DNA from: Dethiosulfatarculus sandiegensis | GTDB taxonomy: Bacteria > Desulfobacterota > Desulfarculia > Desulfarculales > Desulfarculaceae | NCBI RefSeq assembly: GCF_000931935.2 | Contig: NZ_AZAC01000002.1 | Coordinates: forward strand, 124,001 to 188,000 | Direction of reading: 5' to 3' | Length of the DNA stretch: 64,000 nt | Shown: positions 25,017-32,835 of the stretch, piece after piece | Layout of the letters: every line of letters begins with the position of its first letter | Numbering within the stretch: the stretch's first letter is position 1 | Made by a program: the position numbers and the translations under genes | Notes under the pieces: generated by a model | Seen by the model: only the letters and a program-made list of their open reading frames with translations | Told to the model about the DNA's origin: nothing | Database searches by the model: none

Positions 25017-25391
25017 ATGAAAGAACAGATCAAGACTGATAAGGCCCCTGCGGCTATCGGACCCTACTCCCAGGCCGTTAAATCCAATGGTTTCGTTTTC
25101 TGCTCCGGCCAGCTGGCCATCAATCCCGAGACCGGCAAGGTGGAGGGTGATGTGCAGGAACAGACCAAGACCCTTTTGACCAACATGGGAAACATCCTGG
25201 CCGAGGCCGGCTCCAGCCTGGATAAAGTGGTCAAGACCACAGTTTTTTTGGCTGACATTAAGGATTTCGCGGCAGTGAACGAGGTGTATGCCACCTTCTT
25301 CAAGGAAATCCCGCCCGCCCGTTCAGCCTTCCAGGTGGCCAACTTGCCCTTGGGCGGTCTGGTTGAGATCGAGGCTATTGCAGAGGCCTAA
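25017..25391 (+). CDS. ridA: RidA-family enamine/imine deaminase
   Basis: A 124-residue YjgF/YER057c/UK114 protein that hydrolyses reactive 2-aminoacrylate-type enamines made by PLP enzymes. Family motifs are IGPYSQAVKSNGFVFCSGQL, the catalytic Arg in EIPPARSAFQVANLPLGGLV and the final Glu in EIEAIA. Length equals the family norm. It is monocistronic between selB and a bidirectional terminator. Confidence 0.94.
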   Translation: MKEQIKTDKAPAAIGPYSQAVKSNGFVFCSGQLAINPETGKVEGDVQEQTKTLLTNMGNILAEAGSSLDKVVKTTVFLADIKDFAAVNEVYATFFKEIPPARSAFQVANLPLGGLVEIEAIAEA

Positions 25392-25410
25392 CAGAAAAAG
25401 CCTTGTTAAT

Positions 25411-25452
25411 AAAAAACGGCCGCTCCTTTTTCCATAAAGGAGCGGCCGTTTT
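25411..25452. terminator. Bidirectional intrinsic terminator (ridA / fchA)
   Basis: A perfect stem of about 17 bp (AAAACGGCCGCTCCTTT and its complement) flanked by A- and T-runs lies between the convergent ridA and fchA genes and can serve both. Confidence 0.9.
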
Positions 25453-25473
25453 CACCTTCGGACAAAAAGATGC

Positions 25474-26109
25474 TTAGCCCATGCGTTTTTTAACGTCAGC
25501 CAGGGCCAGCAGTTTGTTTTCTTCGGCCTCCACAAAAAGTCTGGCTCTTTCGGCCTTGACCTGGGCAACAAAGTCCTGGTCTTTGATGGAGGGGAGGTTG
25601 ATGTCCACGCTGAGCATGGCGCTTCTAAGGGCGGTCTCAGCCACCATGGCGCCCACACCCACATCGCTGATGGCCATTTTGTTGCCATAGGGGGCCAGCT
25701 TGGCGGCCTCTTTCACGATTTCGGCGCAGGTCTTGCAAATATCCAAAGGCACGTTGGTGGCGTTTTTGGCTGCGGCCTGCATGGCCTCGGCCCGGGCCTT
25801 TTTCTCCTCGTCCGTGGACTTGGGCATGCGGAAAACGGCCATGTACTGGTCAAAGGCCTCCATGTCATCGTTGGTCAGCTTTTTCAAGCGCTCAATGATC
25901 TCGCTTAGTTTAGCGACCTGTTCCTTGGCCTGGTCCTCAAACTCGACATAGGCTTTTTTACCTATGGTCAGGTTGGCGACCATGCAGACCATGGAAGCGC
26001 CCAAGGTGGCCACCACGGCCGAGACATTGCCGCCGCCGGGCGTGGGGCTGGAACTCATGGCTTCGGCTATGAATTCATTGACTGTCTTGCCATATACGCG
26101 GTCTGACAT
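25474..26109 (-). CDS. fchA: Methenyl-THF cyclohydrolase / formiminoTHF cyclodeaminase family protein
   Basis: A 211-residue all-helical protein with the family start TVNEFIAEAMSSSPTPGGGN, the MVCMVANLTIGKKAY region, and SDVGVGAMVAETALRSA near the end. FchA of acetogens converts methenyl- to formyl-tetrahydrofolate. It lies 17 bp after folD in the same operon, so it works in the THF C1 branch, probably the methyl branch of the Wood-Ljungdahl pathway (inference). The histidine-degradation role of homologues is less likely, as no hut genes are near. Confidence 0.9.
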   Translation of the reverse strand: MSDRVYGKTVNEFIAEAMSSSPTPGGGNVSAVVATLGASMVCMVANLTIGKKAYVEFEDQAKEQVAKLSEIIERLKKLTNDDMEAFDQYMAVFRMPKSTDEEKKARAEAMQAAAKNATNVPLDICKTCAEIVKEAAKLAPYGNKMAISDVGVGAMVAETALRSAMLSVDINLPSIKDQDFVAQVKAERARLFVEAEENKLLALADVKKRMG

Positions 26110-26126
26110 AGTTGTCTCCTTTTTTC

Positions 26127-26987
26127 CTAGGCCAGGCCCTGCAGTTTAACGGCCTTGAGCAGGTTTTCCATGATGATGGTGGTGGTGAGCGAGCCCACGC
26201 CGCCGGGAACCGGAGTCATGACACCGGCCACATCGGCCACATCGGGGGCCGCGTCGCCGCAGATGGATTTTCCGTCAGGGGTGGGGTTGATGCCCGCGTC
26301 GATCACCACGGTGCCGGGCTTGATCATTTCTTTTTTCACCAAGCCGGCGAATCCGGCGGCGGCGACCACGATTTCGCCATTTTGGCATTCACCGGGCAGG
26401 TCCACGGTTCTGGTGTGGCACACGGTGATGGTGGCGTTTCTCTTGATCAAGAGGCTGGCCAGGGGACGCCCCACTGTGTCGCCCCTGCCGACCAGGGTGA
26501 CCTTTTTACCGCTAAGCTCAATGCCCGCCCTTTCGGCCAGGGCCACGCAGGCCAGGGGAGTGGCCGGGATCAGGGCCAGGTGCTCCTGGCCGCCCATGAG
26601 GTAGCCGCGGTTAACCGGATGAACGCCGTCAACGTCCTTTTTGGGGTCGATGGCTTCCATTACGGCTTCTTTGGTGATGTGCTTGGGCAAGGGCAGTTCC
26701 ACTAAAATGCCGTGGGTGTCCTTGTCTTCGTTCCAGGCCTTGATCTGATCCAAGATCACCGATTCTTCGGTGTCGGCGGGCATGACTTTCAAATCCACTT
26801 CAATGCCCAGGTTTCCGCCCACCTTTTGCTTGGACTGGGCGTAGACCACACTGGCCTCGTCATCACCCACCAAAAGAACCGCCAGTTTCGGCGATACGTT
26901 TTTGGCCTTAAGCCCCTCTACGTTTTTGGTGATCTCTTCCCGAATCTGTTTGGCTATGGGCAAACCTTTGATAAGTTCCGCTGCCAT
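26127..26987 (-). CDS. folD: Bifunctional methylene-THF dehydrogenase / methenyl-THF cyclohydrolase
   Basis: A 286-residue FolD with the N-terminal substrate domain (LAVLLVGDDEASVVYAQSKQ, including the catalytic Tyr-x3-Lys), GILVELPLPKHI, VDGVHPVNRGYL and the Rossmann domain with KKVTLVGRGDTVGRPLASLL. The end GGVGSLTTTIIMENLLKA is typical. The cytoplasmic enzyme interconverts methylene-, methenyl- and formyl-THF. It is the first gene of the folD-fchA operon, and together they overlap functionally at the cyclohydrolase step. Confidence 0.95.
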   Translation of the reverse strand: MAAELIKGLPIAKQIREEITKNVEGLKAKNVSPKLAVLLVGDDEASVVYAQSKQKVGGNLGIEVDLKVMPADTEESVILDQIKAWNEDKDTHGILVELPLPKHITKEAVMEAIDPKKDVDGVHPVNRGYLMGGQEHLALIPATPLACVALAERAGIELSGKKVTLVGRGDTVGRPLASLLIKRNATITVCHTRTVDLPGECQNGEIVVAAAGFAGLVKKEMIKPGTVVIDAGINPTPDGKSICGDAAPDVADVAGVMTPVPGGVGSLTTTIIMENLLKAVKLQGLA

Positions 26988-27756
26988 GCCCCTCTCCTTT
27001 CCTGTAACTTGGCTAATAGCTGCCTTGAAAAGGCCAGCCAGGGAATCCTGGATTATCCTTGTGTTTGAAAGCGCCGGATTTACCGGCGCATCTCAAAACA
27101 TCACAGCTCAGGCAACCTGTCAATGTTTTTTTGAAAACGCGGGAATCCGTTTTAAAAACCCGCGCCTCCCCCAAAAACTGGGGTAATGGGAAAGCAGTCT
27201 CGCCCCTTTTAAACCTGGCAGAAAGTAAAGACCGCGTTGGCTAAGGGATTTACTGGTAAATATTCCGAATAAATACCAGAAGGGTCCGCCAAGGCTCGGG
27301 TCCCTGCCGGGTGAAAGGCTGTATTTTGTCTTTAGCCGAGACTTGTTTGTTGGTCTATATATCACAAGCTTTTGCCAGCCAAAAGCCGTGCTTGTTTTGG
27401 TTTGACTTGATAAGAAAGCCCACAATAGCAAATTTAAATGGTTTATGTTTGTTTAACTGGTCTAAATTATTTTTAATTTAAGCTTGCCCTTGAGCGGGCA
27501 GGTAATTCCATCTTATGGAAAAAGATTTTGAACAATTGACGAACATGGGGTCTGAAATTTTTCCTAAATACAGATGGTAATTATAGGCTTGATATAAAAA
27601 GCCTGTATGGCATTCTGGGCCGACCAGAGGCGGCAGACCCGGTTTTGTTTCAATGTATGGGCAGTTGACCCGCACCCACAGCTGGAGCGGGATCAGACCG
27701 GCCGCTTTTGTTGAGACCCGGGCCAAGGCTCGTCACAATCAAATAAGGAGGGGATC
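26988..27756. other. Long intergenic region upstream of folD
   Basis: About 770 bp with no gene that I can support. It contains a GCGCCGG-ATTTA-CCGGCGC hairpin (about 27070-27088) and an AT-rich stretch (27420-27480). A minus-strand frame at 27478-27726 lacks an RBS and homology. The sequence resembles decayed coding DNA, in keeping with the panE pseudogene next door. Confidence 0.45.
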
Positions 27757-27798
27757 ATGGCAAAAGCCTCTTTTGTCTGTGGCCTTTACCCCTTTTAA
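27757..27798 (+). other. 13-codon mini-ORF with strong ribosome-binding site
   Basis: AAGGAGG-GGATC-ATG leads into MAKASFVCGLYPF and a TAA. It is followed by an 8-bp hairpin CCGTCAGG/CCTGACGG (about 27803-27833). The N-terminus resembles the start of small membrane proteins, so this may be the remnant of a truncated gene; a leader peptide is also possible. Confidence 0.4.
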
Positions 27799-27964
27799 TT
27801 GACCGTCAGGCTGCCTGGAAAAGGCCTGACGGCCCACCGAAATGGGCGGTTTACACCTGGCGACTCACCTGGATTTTGGTTTGGGGAGTTTCGGCATGAC
27901 GTGGAGGCAGGGCCGGACTTTTCTGTCCTGTAGGGTCTGGTTCATCCGGATCAGCTGGAAAATC

Positions 27965-28832
27965 ATGCGCATGGCTGCTATGGGCCCTGGCGTAGCGGGG
28001 CTTTTGTGGGTGGTCGGGCTTTCCTTGACAGGTCAGGATCTAGCCCTTTGGGATCACAATTAGGACCGTGCGGCCAGGCTTTTGGAAAAGGGAATTATTT
28101 TTAAGGACCATTCAGGGGTGAGACAAGCCTTTCCCAAGGTGGTTTCCCGGACTTGGGCACCGGGGAGCTTAAAGAATATATCCCGGGTAAGCCCTTTTGC
28201 CTGCCCTGCGGAACGGTGCCGGCAACTTGGAGACCCTGGCCGGGGCTCTGGGGCCGGAAAGGGTTTTGGGAGGGGGCACCCTGTTGGCAGAGGGCAAGGT
28301 GCGTCACGGCGGGGCCTGCCCCTCACCAATCTGGGCCCATTTCAGCCGGGTGGGTCTGCCGGTCTTTGCGAGGCATTGGCAGGAATTTACCAAGGGGCAG
28401 GTTTGAAGTGTGAATCTCTCGGATTCAGTAATGGACCTTGTCTGGACCAAACTGGTGATAAATATGGGGATTTTTCCGTTGACCGCTCTTTTTGAGGTTC
28501 CCAACGGCAGGCCTTTGTATATCCTCCGGGCCAGGGCTTTAATCAAACTGGCTGTGGAAGAGGCAACTTAAGTTGCTGGTCGCCTTGGAATTAATTTCCT
28601 TTATAATGATATGGCAGAGGCCGTGAAAGAGGTGGCCCGTAAAACCAAAGACAACTTAAGCTCCATGCTGCAGGATCTTGCCAATAACAAGCGGACAGAG
28701 GTTGAGATCATAAACGGTGTGAAGGAGAGTCAGGCCAGGCGCCTGGGGATGTCTGCTCCGGTAAATCGATGGTTAACACAACTTGTGTTGAGCCTTGAGC
28801 GTAAAAATCGAAAATTCACGCAAAAAAAATAG
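27965..28832 (+). pseudogene. panE: Decayed 2-dehydropantoate 2-reductase (panE)
   Basis: The PanE family can be followed across the whole stretch. It begins with a Rossmann start MRMAAMGPGVAGLLWVVGLS, a TAG at 28061, then DRAARLLEKGIIFKDHSG. After a frameshift near 28190 come RNGAGNLETLAGALGPERVL, a TGA at 28404, LVWTKLVINMGIFPLTALFE, PNGRPLYILRARALIKLAVE, a TAA at 28569, and the C-terminal SSMLQDLANNKRTEVEIING. Three different stop codons and a frameshift rule out function. The intact gene would have reduced ketopantoate, the product of PanB encoded next door at 28970. Confidence 0.85.
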
Positions 28833-28969
28833 TTGACAAAGACAATTAGTTTGGCGAAAGGGACTTCCTTCGGTAAAGTACTTCCCAACTCTGGTTCAAA
28901 GACCGGAAAAGGGAAGTATGTCCGGGGAGTTTCTCCCCAAAAGCTTGTAATATTTTAGGAGTCAAGCAC

Positions 28970-29821
28970 ATGAGCCGCAAAAAAGTCACCATAATGGATT
29001 TGCAACAGGCCAAAAAAGACGGACGCAAACTTGTTATGCTCACCGCCTATGACTATCCCTTTGGACAGATCATGGATCTGGCCGAGGTGGATATCGTCTT
29101 GGTCGGCGATAGCCTGGGCATGGTGGTTATGGGCCTTGACGGCACCAGCCAGGTCACCATGGACGAGATGATCCATCACATCAAAGCTGTCATGCGCGGC
29201 TGCAAGAGCGCCTTTGTGGTCGGTGACATGCCTTTCATGAGCTACAACACCTCCATCCGCGACGCTGTGATCAATGCCGGACGCCTGATGAAAGAAGGCG
29301 GCTGTGACTGCGTGAAGCTGGAAGGCGGAGTTGACTTTGCCCCCACGGTGGAGGCCATTGTCAAGGCCGGCATCCCGGTGCAGGGTCACATTGGCCTGAC
29401 CCCCCAGACCGCCAGCGCCTTGGGTGGATTCAAGGCCCAGGGAAGGAACGCCGAGAGCGCCTACCAGATCATTGAAGACGCCAAGGCTTTGGAAGCAGCA
29501 GGTTGCTTTTCCCTGATCGTGGAAGCAGTGCCGCACAAGGTTTCCAAGATCATCGCCGAGACCGTGAAGATCCCGGTGATCGGCATCGGCGCCGGTCCGG
29601 ATGTGGACGGCCAGGTTCTGGTAACCCACGACATGCTGGGCCTGTTCGACAAGTTCACCCCCAGGTTTGTCAGAAAATACGCCCAGATCAGGCCTTTTAT
29701 CCTGGACGCCCTCAAGAACTACCGCACCGAGGTGATGGAGGGGACCTTCCCCGGACCCGAGAATTCCTTCACCATCAGTGACGAGGCCCTGGAGCAGGTG
29801 AAAGCCAGACTCAAAGACTAA
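28970..29821 (+). CDS. panB: 3-methyl-2-oxobutanoate hydroxymethyltransferase (ketopantoate hydroxymethyltransferase)
   Basis: A 283-residue PanB that transfers a hydroxymethyl group from methylene-THF to ketoisovalerate for pantothenate and CoA synthesis. Motifs: TAYDYPFGQIMDLAEVDIVL, the metal-binding VGDSLGMV, DMPFMSY, KLEGG, GHIGLTPQTASALGGFKAQG, the catalytic Glu in LIVEAVP and IGIGAGPDVDGQVLV. Family length is about 265-285, so it is complete. It likely once formed a unit with the upstream panE, now a pseudogene. TTGACA at 28833-28838 could be a -35 box, but no good -10 box follows. Confidence 0.95.
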   Translation: MSRKKVTIMDLQQAKKDGRKLVMLTAYDYPFGQIMDLAEVDIVLVGDSLGMVVMGLDGTSQVTMDEMIHHIKAVMRGCKSAFVVGDMPFMSYNTSIRDAVINAGRLMKEGGCDCVKLEGGVDFAPTVEAIVKAGIPVQGHIGLTPQTASALGGFKAQGRNAESAYQIIEDAKALEAAGCFSLIVEAVPHKVSKIIAETVKIPVIGIGAGPDVDGQVLVTHDMLGLFDKFTPRFVRKYAQIRPFILDALKNYRTEVMEGTFPGPENSFTISDEALEQVKARLKD

Positions 29822-29863
29822 GAAATAAAAACTTGCCCTTGGCCTGGGCAGGTTCGTTTCTAT

Positions 29864-29900
29864 AACCGGCAAGGATTTTTATGTCCTTGCCGGTTTTTTT
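29864..29900 (+). terminator. Intrinsic terminator downstream of panB
   Basis: Stem AACCGGCAAGGA/TCCTTGCCGGTT followed by a run of seven T, about 40 bp after the panB stop. Confidence 0.9.
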
Positions 29901-30056
29901 CTTCCAGTCTTTCTATACCGCTATAGAATTTCAAATCGCTTACCGAGTAAATCATTGCGACTGCTTTGCTCCTATTTTTTTGTCACTTCAAAGGCCTCTC
30001 AAACGTCTAGGTTTCAATCTTATATGTAAAACTATTTCAATTAATGGAGAAGGGTT

Positions 30057-30530
30057 ATGAAATTAAAAAGGTCCGTTTTACCGGCCATAATTTTTCTTTT
30101 GCTTGTCACCTTGCTTTCCACAGGCTGCGGAACTTCCGATTCTCCGGCTGTAAAGGTTGAAAAGATGTTCGCTTGTCTGGCAGAAGGGGATTTTGAAAAA
30201 TTAGGCGATTTTTATCTACCCGAAGCCAGAAGTAAAATATCTGGTTTCTCAAAAAACCAGAAAAGCTGTATGATATGCATGGGCAAGGCATTTACAAAAG
30301 TGGAGAATGAAAAGATCGATGACGATGCTGCGGTTGTAAATGTTTTATTTGACAAGGATAAACTTAAAAAGGCCTTGATTGGTTTTATGGCGCCGAAAGC
30401 AGAAAATAAACTGCAGAAAGATATGCTTGTTGCCATGGCGGAAGGAATGGCCAAACGTTTGTCAAAAGTGCCGGTTAAGTTGATAAAAAAAGATGGGTAC
30501 TGGTATGTGGGACAGATAAAAATGAAATAG
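30057..30530 (+). CDS. Lipoprotein with NTF2-like (DUF4878-like) domain
   Basis: A 157-residue protein with a lipoprotein signal peptide: Lys-rich start, hydrophobic core IIFLLLVTLL and lipobox LSTGC, acylated Cys about residue 24. The mature part has VEKMFACLAEGDFEKLGDFY and ends VKLIKKDGYWYVGQIKM, the layout of small NTF2-like domains in periplasmic lipoproteins. A CMIC pair lies near residue 72. No operon partners; its own terminator follows. Function unknown; AT-richer than its neighbours. Confidence 0.8.
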   Translation: MKLKRSVLPAIIFLLLVTLLSTGCGTSDSPAVKVEKMFACLAEGDFEKLGDFYLPEARSKISGFSKNQKSCMICMGKAFTKVENEKIDDDAAVVNVLFDKDKLKKALIGFMAPKAENKLQKDMLVAMAEGMAKRLSKVPVKLIKKDGYWYVGQIKMK

Positions 30531-30583
30531 CTGAGATGTTTGTGGCTACTTATTAATGAGCAGTCGATTTTATCGGCGAGTTG

Positions 30584-30611
30584 GGCGAGTCGTTAAGGCT
30601 CGCCTTTTTTT
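30584..30611 (+). terminator. Intrinsic terminator after the lipoprotein gene
   Basis: Short stem GGCGAG/CTCGCC followed directly by seven T residues; it lies about 55 bp after the stop codon. Confidence 0.75.
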
Positions 30612-31004
30612 AAGCAAAGTAGTCTCAAGTAGTTTCTTTATTGTCAGTATTTTTCAATAAAATTAATGGCAAAATAAAAGATAGACTCCATGACAACTGG
30701 TTTAATAAAAATTTTATCGGTTATTACCCCGGAGTGATTGATGTTTTTATTTTAGATATTAATAAATTTTAGAAATTTAAAAAAATGATCTGGATAAAAG
30801 AAACATATCTAATTTTATACTAAAGTAATTACTTTTCAGTTATTGCTTCTTTAGTAAAAAGAAATAAAAAACCTAACAATTTTGCGAAACTAAATATAAA
30901 TTTCTGCCATAATTACACTTGACTCCCATTGCAAGGATGATCATACTCTCATTACTTGAGACAGTGTATCATTTTTTTGCTTATTAAAAACTTGGGAGTA
31001 CCAA
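30612..31004. other. AT-rich intergenic region upstream of dctP
   Basis: About 390 bp, markedly more AT-rich than the rest of the window (long A/T tracts at 30650-30910) and without any coding frame. It ends in a sigma-70-like promoter (30919-30947). The composition suggests a regulatory or bent-DNA region or a remnant of foreign DNA. Confidence 0.5.
30919..30947 (+). promoter_or_regulatory. Candidate promoter of the TRAP operon
   Basis: TTGACT (30919-30924), a 17-bp spacer, CATACT (30942-30947); it lies about 57 bp upstream of the dctP ATG. Confidence 0.55.
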
Positions 31005-32105
31005 ATGCAAAGACGCGATTTTCTGGGCAAGGTGGCTATGGGAGCAGCGGGAGCCTGCGCAGCTACAGCCTTGGGAACCACCAAAGCCTCAGCCAAAGAT
31101 ACTTTCCACTGGAAAATGGTCACCAGTTGGCCTCCGAAATACCCTATCCTGCAGGACAGCTGCGAAAGGCTTGCCAAAAAGCTGGAGCAGATGACTAGTG
31201 GCCGCCTCAAAATTGATGTCTTTGCCGCCGGCGAATTGGTTGGAGCCATGGAGGTTTTCGACGCCGTGAGCCAGGGTATGGCGGTTCAGTGTGGTTCCAC
31301 AGCCCCTTATTGGTATGCCGGCAAGTCCCCTGAGACCCAGTTCTATTCAGACTATCCCTTTGGCATGCCCCACCGCGGCAAAATGGCCTGGCTCATTTCC
31401 GGCGGCGGAATGAAGCTTTTTGAAGAGTTTTACAAACCCTTTAACATGCACCCCATTATGATGCTCTCCACAGGCACTCAGATGGGTGGATGGTTCCGTA
31501 AGGAAATTAAAAGCTTGGCCGATCTCAAGGGCCTTAAGATGCGCATCCCCGGCCTGGCCGGAAAGGTCATGGCCAAGGCCGGCGTCAACGTGGTCAACTT
31601 GCCTGGTTCCGAGGTCTACACCGCCTTGGAGCGCGGGGTCATCGACGCCACGGAGTGGGTTTCCCCCATGTATGACCAGCGCCTGGGACTGCAGCAGGCA
31701 GCCAAGTACTACTACTATCCGGCCTGGCATGAAGCAGCCACCACAGTGCCTTTTGTGGTCAACTTGAAAGCCTGGAATGAACTTCCCGAAGACCTCAAGA
31801 TGATGGTCCAGACCGCCTGCGCCGAGAGCGTGAGCTGGTCTTTGGCCGAGGCTGACGCCAAAAACGGCAAGGCTTTGAAGGAATTGGTGGACAATGACGG
31901 CGTGAAGCTGCGCAAGTTCCCTGATGACGTCATGAAACAGCTCTACACCATCACCGAAGAAGTAATGGCTGAAGAGAGCAAAAAGAGCGCTAAATTCAAG
32001 AGGGTCTATGATTCAATCACAGACTTCCGCTCCAGGTACGAGTACTGGATGGATCATTCCGAATACGCCTTTATCGATGCCTTGAGGCTGGCCCAAAAAG
32101 GCTGA
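31005..32105 (+). CDS. dctP: TRAP transporter periplasmic substrate-binding protein (DctP family, Tat signal)
   Basis: A 366-residue solute-binding protein with a twin-arginine start (QRRDFLGKVAMGAAGACAATA), then the DctP fold: FHWKMVTSWPPKYPILQD, GRLKIDVFAAGELVGAMEVF, PGLAGKVMAKAGVNVVNLPG and LERGVIDATEWVSP. These are closest in pattern to the TakP-like 2-oxo-acid-binding branch (from memory). It captures an organic acid in the periplasm and hands it to DctQM. The Tat signal implies folding before export. A stable hairpin separates it from dctQ. The substrate is not certain. Confidence 0.92.
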   Translation: MQRRDFLGKVAMGAAGACAATALGTTKASAKDTFHWKMVTSWPPKYPILQDSCERLAKKLEQMTSGRLKIDVFAAGELVGAMEVFDAVSQGMAVQCGSTAPYWYAGKSPETQFYSDYPFGMPHRGKMAWLISGGGMKLFEEFYKPFNMHPIMMLSTGTQMGGWFRKEIKSLADLKGLKMRIPGLAGKVMAKAGVNVVNLPGSEVYTALERGVIDATEWVSPMYDQRLGLQQAAKYYYYPAWHEAATTVPFVVNLKAWNELPEDLKMMVQTACAESVSWSLAEADAKNGKALKELVDNDGVKLRKFPDDVMKQLYTITEEVMAEESKKSAKFKRVYDSITDFRSRYEYWMDHSEYAFIDALRLAQKG

Positions 32106-32128
32106 TGCCGGTCTGAACTGAGCTGATA

Positions 32129-32167
32129 ACAAGGGGTCTTTCGCCTTTTGCGGCAGACCCCTTGTTT
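32129..32167 (+). terminator. Intercistronic terminator-like hairpin between dctP and dctQ
   Basis: A perfect 11-bp stem ACAAGGGGTCT/AGACCCCTTGT with a 15-nt loop, followed by TTGTTG. It lies inside the TRAP operon, where partial termination or 3'-end protection of dctP mRNA would give excess binding protein over membrane subunits. Confidence 0.75.
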
Positions 32168-32329
32168 GTTGCATTGGGCCGCAAAGGTTTTTTAAATATG
32201 CCTGCCGGTCCTTTATCATGGCGGTGGCTCAGGCCCCGGGCCTTGGCTGGTCTGGGGTTTTTTTTGATTAATGGGCCGTCGCTTTTGAGACAGAGGCATT
32301 CCCCTGCTTCTCAAGAAAAGAGTTTTAAA

Positions 32330-32833
32330 GTGCAATCTTTTGTCAGATTCATAGATGCCTTCAGTGAGAAGGTGGGCAATGCCGTTTCCTGGCTGACCCT
32401 GATCATGGTTCTGGTGACAGTCTATGATGTGCTGATGCGCTACATATTCAAGGCCGGTTCCATCTGGATTCAGGAGGCGGAATGGCATTTGTTCGCGGCC
32501 AACTTCATGCTGGCCGGCGCCTGGACTTTGCTCCATGACGGCCACGTGAGGGTGGATATTTTTTACGCAAAATACAAACCAACCACCAGGGCCTTGGTAG
32601 ATATATTCGGTACGCTTTTATTCCTTTTGCCCTACAGCGTGCTTGTGGTTTGGGCCTCCATACCGTTTGTTCATGATTCCTGGGCTATGCTGGAAGGTTC
32701 CAGCGACCCCGGCGGACTGCCCGGACGTTATATCCTGAAGACCGTAATACCTGTGACCTTTGTTTTTGTCGGAATGCAGGGTCTTAGCGAAATCATTAAA
32801 AATATACAGATTATCAAGAAAGGGGAGAAATAG
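32330..32833 (+). CDS. dctQ: TRAP transporter small permease (DctQ family)
   Basis: A 167-residue membrane protein with four predicted TM helices and the family motifs VYDVLMRYIF, IWIQEAEWHLFAANFMLAGA, GHVRVDIFYAK and VGMQGLSEIIKNI. The GTG at 32330 is preferred: homology begins there, whereas the longer frame back to 32162 includes the hairpin region. It ends 2 bp before dctM, so the two are coupled. It forms the membrane complex with DctM, driven by a Na+ or H+ gradient. Confidence 0.88.
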   Translation: MQSFVRFIDAFSEKVGNAVSWLTLIMVLVTVYDVLMRYIFKAGSIWIQEAEWHLFAANFMLAGAWTLLHDGHVRVDIFYAKYKPTTRALVDIFGTLLFLLPYSVLVVWASIPFVHDSWAMLEGSSDPGGLPGRYILKTVIPVTFVFVGMQGLSEIIKNIQIIKKGEK

Positions 32834-32835
32834 TC

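Noticed and set aside
27478..27726. Minus-strand 82-codon frame
   Set aside because: No RBS, no homology and a composition unlike a soluble or membrane protein.
28082..28495. Plus-strand 137-codon frame as an independent gene
   Set aside because: Its first part is the panE relic and the rest is the wrong frame of the same relic after the frameshift.
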